Below are positions 19,674 through 28,269 of a stretch of DNA of 44,047 nucleotides, in pieces. The stretch is from Nitrospirota bacterium (lineage in GTDB: Bacteria > Nitrospirota > Thermodesulfovibrionia > SZUA-242): positions 1 to 44,047 of the forward strand of contig QJVM01000051.1 in NCBI GenBank assembly GCA_003235715.1, written 5' to 3'. The notes under the pieces were generated by a model that saw nothing but the letters and a program-made list of their open reading frames with translations, was not told the origin of the DNA and did no database searches. A program made the translations under genes and the position numbers. Each line of letters begins with the position of its first letter. Within the stretch, counting starts at the first letter, position 1.

Positions 19674-19688
19674 TACGGGAATCCCGTA
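19674..19688. promoter_or_regulatory. 15-bp palindrome (TACGGGA-A-TCCCGTA) just downstream of the groES promoter; candidate operator
   Basis: Perfect 7-bp inverted repeat with a 1-nt centre, about 8 nt after the inferred TSS; CIRCE-like position but not CIRCE sequence. Confidence 0.55.
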
Positions 19689-19702
19689 CTGTTGCGGCCA
19701 AT

Positions 19703-19731
19703 AATATATCTCAGCGGGACCTCCGGGTGAA
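19703..19731 (-). promoter_or_regulatory. Candidate sigma70-type promoter for groESL
   Basis: Minus strand TTCACC-N17-TATATT (4/6 and 5/6 matches, optimal 17-bp spacing). Confidence 0.55.
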
Positions 19732-20084
19732 GACGGTCGTTTCATGAACCTTGCGGGTCGAACAGCCCTTTTCAAGAGGGATGGAATCTGCTTCACATCC
19801 TCCCCGCTCCGGAACGGTCTTGAACGACGCCTCGCCAGGTCGAGGGCCCTCAGCATCGAACTCTCCGATAGGCGGCCGCAACGGCATGGGTCCTCCACGC
19901 CGTTGAAGGCCCACCATACTTCGTTTCCAGGTGTCGGTTTTAGGGCTATACCCAGCCGGTCTTACAGTGGTCCAGAACAGGTTCGACCGTTCTTCAGGAA
20001 ACGGCCCGTCTTCATTTGCGAGCGTTTGCCGGAACAAACCTGTAAATCCCGTCTCTTTAAAATATCAAGATGGATAAAACAGGA

Positions 20085-20122
20085 CGGCCCGTGACCCCAC
20101 GCGGGAAATTCGTCACGGGCCG
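20085..20122 (-). terminator. Intrinsic terminator for the Hsp20 cluster
   Basis: CGGCCCGTGAC / GTCACGGGCCG 11-bp perfect stem with 16-nt loop; minus strand continues TCCTGTTTTA. Confidence 0.7.
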
Positions 20123-20131
20123 CCTGGCCTG

Positions 20132-20647
20132 CTATTCTGTCTGGACCGTAATCTTCTTCTCGAGTTCTAGGCCCGACACGGACTTGGGGACCCTGACCGT
20201 CAGCACGCCCTTCTTGAAGGTCGCCTCCGCCTTTCCAGCCTCAATGTCCTCGGGGAGCTGGATCGAGCGTTCAAAGCTTCCATAAGAGCGTTCCGTCCGG
20301 TGATAGTCAGCCTTCTTCTCCTCGCTCTCATGCTTCTTCTCGCCCCTCAGTCGGAGCACATTCCGGGTCAGCGTCACGTCCACGTCCTTCTCGTCCATCC
20401 CGGGAAGTTCCGCCGAGATGGTGAACTCCTTTTCGTCCTCCCTGATATCCACTCTGGGATGGTAAGCACCCCAGGTCCCTCCAAGGAGGTTACCGAAAGG
20501 GGCCATTTCGAAGTCGCGGGTCAGGTCGTCAAAGAGCCGGTCCATACTTCTTTGAAAAGCGTAGATCGGGTCGTCATCCTCTCGCCTGACCTCGATGTTT
20601 TTCTTTGACCAGTTCCACGGTGCCAGATCCTTGATCGTCATCTTCAT
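20132..20647 (-). CDS. Hsp20/alpha-crystallin family small heat shock protein
   Basis: 171 aa; alpha-crystallin domain PRVDIREDEKEFTISAELPGMDEKDVDVTLTRNVLRLRGEKKHESEEKK...FERSIQLPEDIEAGKAEATFKKGVLTVRVPK. Confidence 0.95.
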   Translation of the reverse strand: MKMTIKDLAPWNWSKKNIEVRREDDDPIYAFQRSMDRLFDDLTRDFEMAPFGNLLGGTWGAYHPRVDIREDEKEFTISAELPGMDEKDVDVTLTRNVLRLRGEKKHESEEKKADYHRTERSYGSFERSIQLPEDIEAGKAEATFKKGVLTVRVPKSVSGLELEKKITVQTE

Positions 20648-20676
20648 CCCCCCTTTCTTCAGGGTTGTCGCCTCAG

Positions 20677-21081
20677 TTATCCCGCCTGAACCGTAATCTG
20701 GCGGGGTTTTACGGTTTCTGCCTTGGGGAGCGTAAGTTCGAGCACCCCGTCCTTGACCTTGGCCTTGATACCGTTCCGGTCCACCTCGTTGGAGATCGTG
20801 AACGCCCTCTGGTAATCACCCACAGGATACTCACGGTAGACCAGCTCGTGTCCGACCGGCGAGGCCTCTTCCACGGTGCCGGTTATCGTCAGAACATTCT
20901 TCTCCAGCGTGATGTCCACATGGTTCGCATCGACGCCGGGCATATCGGCCACGAGGTAGATGTTCTCCGTATCCTCGTAAATGTCCGTATTGGGAAGGAA
21001 CACGTTTCTCCTGCGCGTTCTTTCAACGCCCTCCGGAGCCGTGGCCTCCTTCTTCTGCAGTTCATCATTCCGTGTTGCCAT
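20677..21081 (-). CDS. Hsp20/alpha-crystallin family small heat shock protein
   Basis: TDIYEDTENIYLVADMPGVDANHVDITLEKNVLTITG...IKAKVKDGVLELTLPKAE; start reassigned to the ATG at 21081, since the ORF-track start at 21234 overlaps the upstream Hsp20. Confidence 0.92.
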   Translation of the reverse strand: MATRNDELQKKEATAPEGVERTRRRNVFLPNTDIYEDTENIYLVADMPGVDANHVDITLEKNVLTITGTVEEASPVGHELVYREYPVGDYQRAFTISNEVDRNGIKAKVKDGVLELTLPKAETVKPRQITVQAG

Positions 21082-21133
21082 ATACGTCACCTCCTTAAAT
21101 CGCGTCCGTTTTAGATAGTTTGTTCCAACCTCG

Positions 21134-21571
21134 TCACGAGTGGATCTCGATCTTGCGCGGTTTTTCCTCCTCAGCCCTTGGCAGACGGATGTGGAGCACG
21201 CCGTTGGAGCATTTGGCTTCCACTTTGCCGGCATCGGCCCTGAAGGGCAGTGAAATGGTTCTCGTGAATTCTCCGGTGGGACGCTCTCTGCGGTGCCAGG
21301 AGAACTTTCCTTCGTCGACGTCCGTCTTCCGGTCCCCTTTAAGGGTGAGTGTTTCTCCGGTCACGGAAATGCTAATGGTTTTTGGGTCCACCCCGGGTAT
21401 TTCCGCCGTCAGCACCGCATCGTCTGTCGAGGCCCAAAGGTTCATCGCCGGGTACCCTGCAGGGGTCCGTCTCTCGAATCCTTCAAACAGGCGGTTGAAT
21501 TCGTTCCGCATCCTTTCCAGTTCGCTCAGGGCCCCAAATCCAAGGGGTCTGTCATACATTCTGAGTAACAT
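21134..21571 (-). CDS. Hsp20/alpha-crystallin family small heat shock protein
   Basis: NLWASTDDAVLTAEIPGVDPKTISISVTGETLTLKGDRK...KVEAKCSNGVLHIRLPRAEEEKPRKIEI; likely ATG at 21571 (MLLRMYDRPLGF). Confidence 0.92.
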   Translation of the reverse strand: MLLRMYDRPLGFGALSELERMRNEFNRLFEGFERRTPAGYPAMNLWASTDDAVLTAEIPGVDPKTISISVTGETLTLKGDRKTDVDEGKFSWHRRERPTGEFTRTISLPFRADAGKVEAKCSNGVLHIRLPRAEEEKPRKIEIHS

Positions 21572-21877
21572 CTCCGTTAACCTCCTTCCCATGTTCGGGT
21601 TTCCTCGCCTTCTCACGGAAGGCACCTCCTTCATGAGGCATCCCCATAAATGCAGTACGCGTGCCAGATTGGGCCGCCCGAAGGATACGAGGGACGGGAC
21701 TTCCGGAGGTTGAGAAAATCGCAGGATAATCAAAGAGATGAGATACTTCTGAAGCCTGCCTGGAGAACTAGGCCACTCCAGGTCCAAACAGGAGGTTAGG
21801 GATAACGTCGCAAATCACGGGAACGCGACGTCGCAACCCGTAGAGGCGTGTGAAGGGGTGCAACCGCCAGGTGCAGC

Positions 21878-24826
21878 TTAGTCGACCTTCCGGAGGAGGG
21901 CCACGGGGAAGTGCAAAAGGAGGTCTCCGGCGGCTACCGGGGATGGTTCATCGGTAGGGTTCACCTCGATCCGTTCCTCGGTCAGTACATTAATATAAGA
22001 TCCGGACAGCGATTCGGCAAACCGGATATCCGTATCCCCCCACACCTCCCGACCAAGTGGAGTTCGGTTCCCGCCGGTCAGTCTCCAGAACCACCTCGGG
22101 GCCAGCACGATGAGGGTCTCTGTTTCAAGACTTCTCGAGAAAACGCACAGGTGGTCCCCATTCTCTCCACTCGTTTCAACAGGGACGTAATCGCCGCTCT
22201 CAAAGAGCGCGGGCAGAGACCTTCGGAGACGCAGCAGCGTGGCCGTAAGATAGAGCTTGGCCCTTCCATCCTCCAGGGAATCCAGGAGGGAAAGGCTGTA
22301 CGCGGCACGATCGTTTCCGGACTCGACAGCCCTGTCCATCTCTTCGATCAGCTGGATACGGTGCTCGTAGTCCACGGGTCTCCGATTGTCCGGGTCGACC
22401 AGACTGAAGTCCCAGACTTCGGTTCCCTGGTAGATATCCGGAACTCCGGGGCAAGTGAGTTTGAGCAGGGTCTGGCTCAGACTGTTGTACAGGCCATGGC
22501 GGCTGAGCGACTGCACGAAGGGAACGAGATCGTTCAGAAAGGAATTCGCCTCGGGAGTGGAAAGGAGTCGGTCCACAAAATGAGTGACTCCCTCTTCGTA
22601 TTCCTCGTTCCGGATAATCCAACTCGAATGAACCTTGGCCTCCCGAACCGCCTTCAGCATGTAAGCCTTGACCCGTTCCCGGAACTCCCCGAGGGCGGAA
22701 TCGAAAACCGGCCCGGGCGGAAGGGCCCCGGCGATCACCTGATACAGGTGATATTCGTCGTTTCGTGAAGGAGCCCACGTATCGGCAAGCTTCCTCTTGA
22801 ACCGACGGTTCGCACGTCCCCAGAGGGTCAGGCGCTTCCGCCATTCCCCCGGCATTTCCGAAAGCACGCTGAGCCGACTCCTCACATCTTCACTCCGTTT
22901 CGTATCGTGCGTCGACGTGGCGAGCATGGACCCAGGCCAGCGTCGGGCCCGCTCAGCGTTGGACCAGTGGAACCCCGCCATCGACTGTCCGAACCGCCTG
23001 GGATCTCCGCCGACCTCGTTCAGACTGAGCAATCGGTTGAAGATGTAGAAGGAGGTATCCTCCATCCCCTTGGCCATGACAGGCGCCGTATACTGCTGGA
23101 AACGCATCACGAATTCGACGGCCATACGTCGGTACACCGGCGGCTGATGCTCGGGGATCTCCATGTTCAGAATGGCCTGCACGAAATCGAAGATGGTCCG
23201 GTCCCGGGCCGTCGTGGTTTTCCGCGCCTTCCCCACGGCCCAGTCGATGTACCGCCGGTCATCCTGAGAGGGTCCGGTTTCGGTAACATACGTCCGGTAC
23301 ACGGGGAACCAGGCCACAATCTCGGTGAGCGCGTCCCGAAGAGCCTTCAACGTAAAGTCACGCGTATGGGGATCAAATTCCGTAATCCGGTCCAGCTGGT
23401 TGGCCAGCACGTGCATCTCACTCGAGAGTGACACATCCATGATCAGCTTCTTGGCCTGGTACAATAACTCGTCAAAGTCGAAGAACTCGCGGCTGAACCA
23501 GCGATAGACCCGCTCCATCTCCTTCAGCGCGGGAGCATAAACCAGGAACCCGCCCAGCTCGTTGGCAAAGTCATAACCCGTGGTGCCTGCCACGGGCCAG
23601 TCCTCTGGAAGCCTTTCATAACTGGCCAGGATCTTCTCCACCGTGACATAGAAGGCAGACTCCTGGCCTCGGTCTCGGCCTTGCCCCTCGGACTTGACGA
23701 TTCTTTCCCTGATGGCCTGCTGCAGCCTGCGATAGTAACCCGCCGGATCAAAAAGGCCATCCGGGTGGTCGATCCGAAGGCCCTGGACCACGCCTTCCCC
23801 AATGAGGTCAAGGATGAGACCGTGGGTGGTCTGAAAGACCTCTTCCCTTTCCATTCGGAGGCCGGCCAGTTCATTGATGTCAAAGAAGCGCCTGTAGTTG
23901 ATCTCGTCTGCGGCCACCTGCCAGTACGCCAGACGATAGGCCTGCTTGTCCAGAAGCGCATGAAGCAGACCTCCGCGGAGCCCCCCGGTTTCGCTGGTGT
24001 TGATGGCCAGGACCGCCGCATCGATGTGGGTGCGCACGGCTTCGTTCTTTTCGTAATGCCGGGCCAGTCGTTCCTTAAGCTTCTCTTTGGCAATGCGCCG
24101 TTCCTCGAGACGCTTCGGGTCGGTTTCCGCCCGGCCGGGAAGAAGGGCCAGTTCCGGAATGAGTGCCTGAAGCGGCTCCGGAAGATTCTCACGAGCCGAA
24201 CTGCCCTCCGGGCCCCATGACAGGATCTCGGGATAGGTCTTCGGGTCCACGGGAAAACGATGGTTGTAATACTGAATATGAAAGGACCCGTGCCGGGCCT
24301 CGAAGTGAAGCTCCAGTTCTCCGCGCTCAATAACATTCCCGTACCGGTCCCCCAGAACCGGAAGCAGGACCTTCTGCCTGAGTTCGTCCTTGAAGGGACT
24401 CCAGTCAATGTGAAAATAATCGGCATAGGGCGAGGCCTGCCCTGACTCCAGCACATCCAGCCACCACTGGTTGTCGTTTCCCCCCACGCCCATGTGGTTT
24501 GGAACAATGTCCAGGATCTGTCCCATCCCACAGGCCCTCAGCGCCTCAACAAAGGTCTGGTAATCCTCCCGGGTTCCTATCTCTGGGTTGATCTCGTTGT
24601 GGTCCACGATATCGTAACCATGGGTACTGCCCGACCGGGCCTTTAAATAGGGGGAGGAATAGACATGGGTGATGCCCAACCGGGCCAGATAAGGCGCCAG
24701 ATCCGCGGCCTGGCGAAAGGTGAAGTTCCTGCTGAACTGAATCCGGTAGGTGGAGGAAGGGGTCCTATTCACGGGCGCTCCCCGGGCTCGGAGTCTGACC
24801 CGGCATCCCCGTTTCCAATGCGGCAC
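21878..24826 (-). CDS. treY: (1->4)-alpha-D-glucan 1-alpha-D-glucosylmutase (malto-oligosyltrehalose synthase)
   Basis: 982 aa; STYRIQFSRNFTFRQAADLAPYLARLGITHVYSSPYLKARSGSTHGYDIVDH, LDIVPNHMG, GLRIDHPDGLFDP, STHDTKRSEDVR, TCPGVPDIYQGTE. A GTG at 24772 is an alternative start. Confidence 0.96.
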   Translation of the reverse strand: MPHWKRGCRVRLRARGAPVNRTPSSTYRIQFSRNFTFRQAADLAPYLARLGITHVYSSPYLKARSGSTHGYDIVDHNEINPEIGTREDYQTFVEALRACGMGQILDIVPNHMGVGGNDNQWWLDVLESGQASPYADYFHIDWSPFKDELRQKVLLPVLGDRYGNVIERGELELHFEARHGSFHIQYYNHRFPVDPKTYPEILSWGPEGSSARENLPEPLQALIPELALLPGRAETDPKRLEERRIAKEKLKERLARHYEKNEAVRTHIDAAVLAINTSETGGLRGGLLHALLDKQAYRLAYWQVAADEINYRRFFDINELAGLRMEREEVFQTTHGLILDLIGEGVVQGLRIDHPDGLFDPAGYYRRLQQAIRERIVKSEGQGRDRGQESAFYVTVEKILASYERLPEDWPVAGTTGYDFANELGGFLVYAPALKEMERVYRWFSREFFDFDELLYQAKKLIMDVSLSSEMHVLANQLDRITEFDPHTRDFTLKALRDALTEIVAWFPVYRTYVTETGPSQDDRRYIDWAVGKARKTTTARDRTIFDFVQAILNMEIPEHQPPVYRRMAVEFVMRFQQYTAPVMAKGMEDTSFYIFNRLLSLNEVGGDPRRFGQSMAGFHWSNAERARRWPGSMLATSTHDTKRSEDVRSRLSVLSEMPGEWRKRLTLWGRANRRFKRKLADTWAPSRNDEYHLYQVIAGALPPGPVFDSALGEFRERVKAYMLKAVREAKVHSSWIIRNEEYEEGVTHFVDRLLSTPEANSFLNDLVPFVQSLSRHGLYNSLSQTLLKLTCPGVPDIYQGTEVWDFSLVDPDNRRPVDYEHRIQLIEEMDRAVESGNDRAAYSLSLLDSLEDGRAKLYLTATLLRLRRSLPALFESGDYVPVETSGENGDHLCVFSRSLETETLIVLAPRWFWRLTGGNRTPLGREVWGDTDIRFAESLSGSYINVLTEERIEVNPTDEPSPVAAGDLLLHFPVALLRKVD

Positions 24827-24838
24827 GGCCCCCGAGAG

Positions 24839-26668
24839 TCATCGCGCCTCTTCAACAAACACCTGGACAGTCCAGGGGGCGGGGCTGAGGGTATCCGCAG
24901 AGGCCTCAGGGCCGAAAATGAGCCTGCCGGCAGGGCGTTTCACCGGCTCGCCCGGGGCAGGCCCGAGATTCGCCATCAGATGAAGCACAGCCCCATCCCC
25001 CAGGGTCCACTGGACGCAAAGCAGTCTGTGCCGGTACAGCCTGCGTTTCGCCAAACCCGCTCTCATGCCGGTGAGGCGCGGAATGATCTCCTGGCGGCGG
25101 AGCGCCAGAAGATGCTGATGGAAGCGGAACCAACTGAGGTGGGGCTCCCGGTTCAAGGCGTCCCATTCCAGCACCGACGCTTTGAACGTGGCGGTCTCTA
25201 CGGGGTCCGGAATTCTTTCGCGTACCCGCGGGTCGGCAAACTCCGGAAACCGGGCAAACTCCCTTCTTCGGCCTTCCGCAACCGCATGCCTGAGATCATC
25301 CCCGAAATCGCAGAAGAACAGAAAGGGTTGATCGGCCCCCCACTCTTGTCCCATGAAGAGAAGGGGCGGCGACGGGGCCAGAAGCATAACCGCCGTGAGG
25401 GACCGGAGGACCTCCTGGGGCGCCAGAGCAGAAATCCTCTCGCCAAAAGCCCGGTTGCCCACCTGGTCGTGGTTCTGGATAAAGGAGACGAAGGCCGAGA
25501 GGGGCAGGTGAGCCGAGGGCTCTCCCCGCAGGGCTCCGTTCCGGTAGGGCGAAGGATCATTCTGATAGGCAAAGCCCTCGGTGAGACAACGGCCGAGCTG
25601 GCCCAGAGGGTCCTTCGCATAGTCCTTGTAATAGCCTCCCACCTCTCCGGTCCCAAGAACATGAAGGGCATGGTGGATGTCGTCATTCCACTGGGCGACG
25701 TAAAACTCCGGCTGGCCCGTTCCCTTGCGGGCCAGGAACCGGGATTCGTTGTGATCGTTCTCAAGCACCAGATGAATATGACGGTGCAGTCCCGGTCCCG
25801 AATTCACCCGCTCTGCAATCTCTTCCAGAATATGGGGTGAAGAATCGTCCGCAATGGCGTGCACCGCATCGAAGCGAAGCCCGTCCAGATGATACTCTTC
25901 CAGCCAGTACAGGGCGTTCTGGATAAAGAACTCCCGCACGGTTCCGGTCGGGTCGGCATCGAAATTGATGGCCGCGCCCCAGGGAGTTTCATGCCGTTTG
26001 TTGAAGAACTCGGGGCAGTAGGCGTGCAGATAATTGCCCTCAGGCCCGAAATGGTTGTACACCACGTCCATGAAGACCATGATCCCCCGATGATGGCACG
26101 CCTGAACCAGCCTCTTGAGGTCCTCCGGCTTTCCGTAGGACGCATCGGGCGCAAAGGGAAGAACTCCGTCGTAGCCCCAGTTCCGTTTCCCGGGAAAATC
26201 AGAGACTGGCATCAGTTCGATGGCCGTGATGCCCAGGGCCACAAGATGGGCCAACCTCTGCTCCACCCCGGCATAGGTTCCTTCCGGGGAGAAGGTTCCC
26301 ACGTGCAGTTCGTAAAGAACGGTTTCCTCCCACGGCCGTCCGGTCCAACGGTCATCGGTCCAGGACCATCCCGTGATATCGACCAACTGACTGGGACCAT
26401 GGACGTCTTGCGGCTGAAAGCGGGAAGCCGGGTCCGGAACGCGGAGTTCTTCATCGATGCGATACGCATAAAGGCCCTCCGGTGACGCCTCCGCCTCCCT
26501 CTGATGCCATCCGCCCGGTACGGGGTGCATGGGAAGCAGCGTCTCGGAGTCTGCCTGGAAAAGGCAAAGGTCGACCTTTCGGCACGAGGGGGCCCAGAGG
26601 CGGAAGCGGTATCGACCGTTTCCGACGTCTTGCGGGCCAAAGGGCATTTGGTGCATGCGCTTAACCAT
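24839..26668 (-). CDS. treZ: Malto-oligosyltrehalose trehalohydrolase
   Basis: 609 aa; YELHVGTFSPEGTYAGVEQRLAHLVALGITAIELMPVSDFPGKRNWGYDGVLPFAP, DVVYNHFGPEGNYL, GLRFDAVHAI, VSFIQNHDQVGNRA. Confidence 0.96.
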   Translation of the reverse strand: MVKRMHQMPFGPQDVGNGRYRFRLWAPSCRKVDLCLFQADSETLLPMHPVPGGWHQREAEASPEGLYAYRIDEELRVPDPASRFQPQDVHGPSQLVDITGWSWTDDRWTGRPWEETVLYELHVGTFSPEGTYAGVEQRLAHLVALGITAIELMPVSDFPGKRNWGYDGVLPFAPDASYGKPEDLKRLVQACHHRGIMVFMDVVYNHFGPEGNYLHAYCPEFFNKRHETPWGAAINFDADPTGTVREFFIQNALYWLEEYHLDGLRFDAVHAIADDSSPHILEEIAERVNSGPGLHRHIHLVLENDHNESRFLARKGTGQPEFYVAQWNDDIHHALHVLGTGEVGGYYKDYAKDPLGQLGRCLTEGFAYQNDPSPYRNGALRGEPSAHLPLSAFVSFIQNHDQVGNRAFGERISALAPQEVLRSLTAVMLLAPSPPLLFMGQEWGADQPFLFFCDFGDDLRHAVAEGRRREFARFPEFADPRVRERIPDPVETATFKASVLEWDALNREPHLSWFRFHQHLLALRRQEIIPRLTGMRAGLAKRRLYRHRLLCVQWTLGDGAVLHLMANLGPAPGEPVKRPAGRLIFGPEASADTLSPAPWTVQVFVEEAR

Positions 26669-26884
26669 GGCATGTCCATCTTACCATCCCGGTGAACACC
26701 GGACGTGGAGCTTCAAAGAATGCTTCGCCAGAAAGACCCCGCTACTGCATGGGTTGCTATCATCAGTCCCAGCCGGTATAGTAGACCCTGTTGCACGGAT
26801 TCCGGCAAGTCCCGGTTCCGACGTCTGGTTGAAACTCCCGCCTTCTGCCGCGTCGTTTCCCCGTTCTTGTTCCCGTCACAAAAT

Positions 26885-26914
26885 TTCATCGGGCTTTAAC
26901 GTTCCTGTAACAAT
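26885..26914 (+). promoter_or_regulatory. Pho-box-like array of 11-bp repeats upstream of the 26968 small ORF
   Basis: TTCAT, TTAAC and GTAAC cores spaced exactly 11 nt (26885, 26896, 26907). TAACGTTCCTGTAACAAT is an 18-nt exact match to the region upstream of pstS. Confidence 0.75.
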
Positions 26915-26967
26915 GCCGCGGTACGGTATACCCGAACGGGTGAAATCTCATTGAAGGAGGTGAACGC

Positions 26968-27189
26968 ATGATGGTGCTTGATATTCGAAGCGAGAAACAA
27001 AGTCTTCTGGCCGGCAGAGTCCGCCATGCCCTGACCGGAGGAGCCAACCGCCCCCGGGAGATGGCTGTGCTGGTCCGGTCGGCTGATGACGAACAGGTTG
27101 TGCAGTACCTCGCCGAACTCTCGGGTTACCGGACGACCTGTCCCATGGGCCCGGGTTCGCGAATCCTCGTCTTAAGAAAGGCGGCCTGA
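26968..27189 (+). CDS. Small hypothetical protein, possibly TusA/SirA-like without the CPxP motif
   Basis: 73 aa with strong SD AAGGAGGTGAACGC-ATG; general TusA-like layout LDIR...MAVLVRSADDEQVVQYLAELSGYRTTC...GSRILVLRK. Confidence 0.7.
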   Translation: MMVLDIRSEKQSLLAGRVRHALTGGANRPREMAVLVRSADDEQVVQYLAELSGYRTTCPMGPGSRILVLRKAA

Positions 27190-27246
27190 TGCCCGATAGG
27201 CAAAGAGACACGACGAGGACATTTCCGAAGAAAGGAGGAAGAATCG

Positions 27247-27453
27247 ATGAAGACCATGACCGTTTCAAAGGGCACGTATCGGACAGACATCCTGTTCTCG
27301 ACATCCTGCCCCTACCTTGATCCGCAGGATTCCGTCTGCGGCGCATCGCTGACACGGATTCACGTGGAAGAGGTCAAGAAAACCAAACTCTGCAGTACAG
27401 ACAATTCATGGGACTGCCCCATGCTTCTGTCCAAGATCCTGAGAAGGTCCTAG
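27247..27453 (+). CDS. Small Cys-rich hypothetical protein
   Basis: 68 aa with SD AAAGGAGG; C-X9-C-X17-C-X7-C arrangement (SCPYLDPQDSVCGAS...KLCSTDNSWDCPM). Confidence 0.7.
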   Translation: MKTMTVSKGTYRTDILFSTSCPYLDPQDSVCGASLTRIHVEEVKKTKLCSTDNSWDCPMLLSKILRRS

Positions 27454-27461
27454 CCTTTCCC

Positions 27462-27485
27462 AAGGCTTGATCTCTCAGGCCTTTT
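27462..27485 (+). terminator. Likely intrinsic terminator after the small ORF pair
   Basis: AAGGCTTGA-TCTC-TCAGGCCTT (9-bp stem with one G-U) followed by a short T run. Confidence 0.55.
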
Positions 27486-27567
27486 CCCATTTTCTCCAGC
27501 CAGGCCGGTAAAAACACCCTTTCCCTGAGAAGGGCCCGCCTGAACTGCGTCGTGATGACCTTGACCC

Positions 27568-28269
27568 TCAGTCTTCCGAGGGTTGACGCGTCCGTGAGCT
27601 GTCGATGAACTCCTGGGGAGTCTTCATATGCCGGACGATCTTGCCATCGATGAGATAGATCACCAGTTCCGCCACATTTGTGGCATGGTCCGCAATCCGC
27701 TCCAGATACTTGGAGACATAACTGATCTTGATAGCCCTCTGGACCGCGCCGGAATCCCGCATCATGATGGCGGTCAGTTCCTCTATAACGGCGGCGTTCA
27801 GGTCGTCCACCTCGTCATCCCGAATGATCACGTCCCAGGCCAGCTGACGGTCACCCCGGACGAAAGCATCAATCGCGTCCCGCACCATCCCCTGGGCGAT
27901 CCGTCCCATGTGGGGGATATCCACGTAGGGTTTGAGGTTGGGTTCCTCATTCAACTCCAGGGCCCGCTCGGAAATATTGACCGAGTTGTCGGCGATCCGC
28001 TCCAGGTCTGACGTGATCTTCATGGCCGTCGTGATGAAACGGAGGTCTGATGCCATGGGTTGCAGGAGCGCCAGCAGCTTGATACACTCCTCGTCGACGG
28101 CCACATCCATGGCATTGATCACGTGGTCGTTCTCGATCACTTGCCGGGCCAGTTCACTGTCCCGGTCCACAAGAGAACGGACGGAATCCCGGATGGAGGT
28201 TTCCACGGAACCCGCCATCCGGATCAACATGCCCCGCAATTTTTCTATCTCTGCTCCCCTGGCCACCAT
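27568..28269 (-). CDS. phoU: Phosphate transport system regulator PhoU
   Basis: 233 aa; LRGMLIRMAGSVETSIRDSVRSL, DLERIADNSVNISERALEL, KYLERIADHATNVAELVIYLIDG. Confidence 0.96.
   Translation of the reverse strand: MVARGAEIEKLRGMLIRMAGSVETSIRDSVRSLVDRDSELARQVIENDHVINAMDVAVDEECIKLLALLQPMASDLRFITTAMKITSDLERIADNSVNISERALELNEEPNLKPYVDIPHMGRIAQGMVRDAIDAFVRGDRQLAWDVIIRDDEVDDLNAAVIEELTAIMMRDSGAVQRAIKISYVSKYLERIADHATNVAELVIYLIDGKIVRHMKTPQEFIDSSRTRQPSED

Noticed and set aside
19711-20094. ORFs on both strands between groES and Hsp20
   Set aside because: Mutually overlapping, no SD and no recognisable domain; left as a gap rather than called as genes.
21806-21847. Direct repeat ACGTCGCAA and GCGACGTCGC palindrome downstream of the Hsp20 region
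   Set aside because: Only two short copies, no CRISPR-like periodicity and no associated genes; likely chance in high-GC DNA.
23524-24531. 335-aa minus-strand ORF
   Set aside because: Alternate frame within treY, whose frame has clear GH13 motifs.
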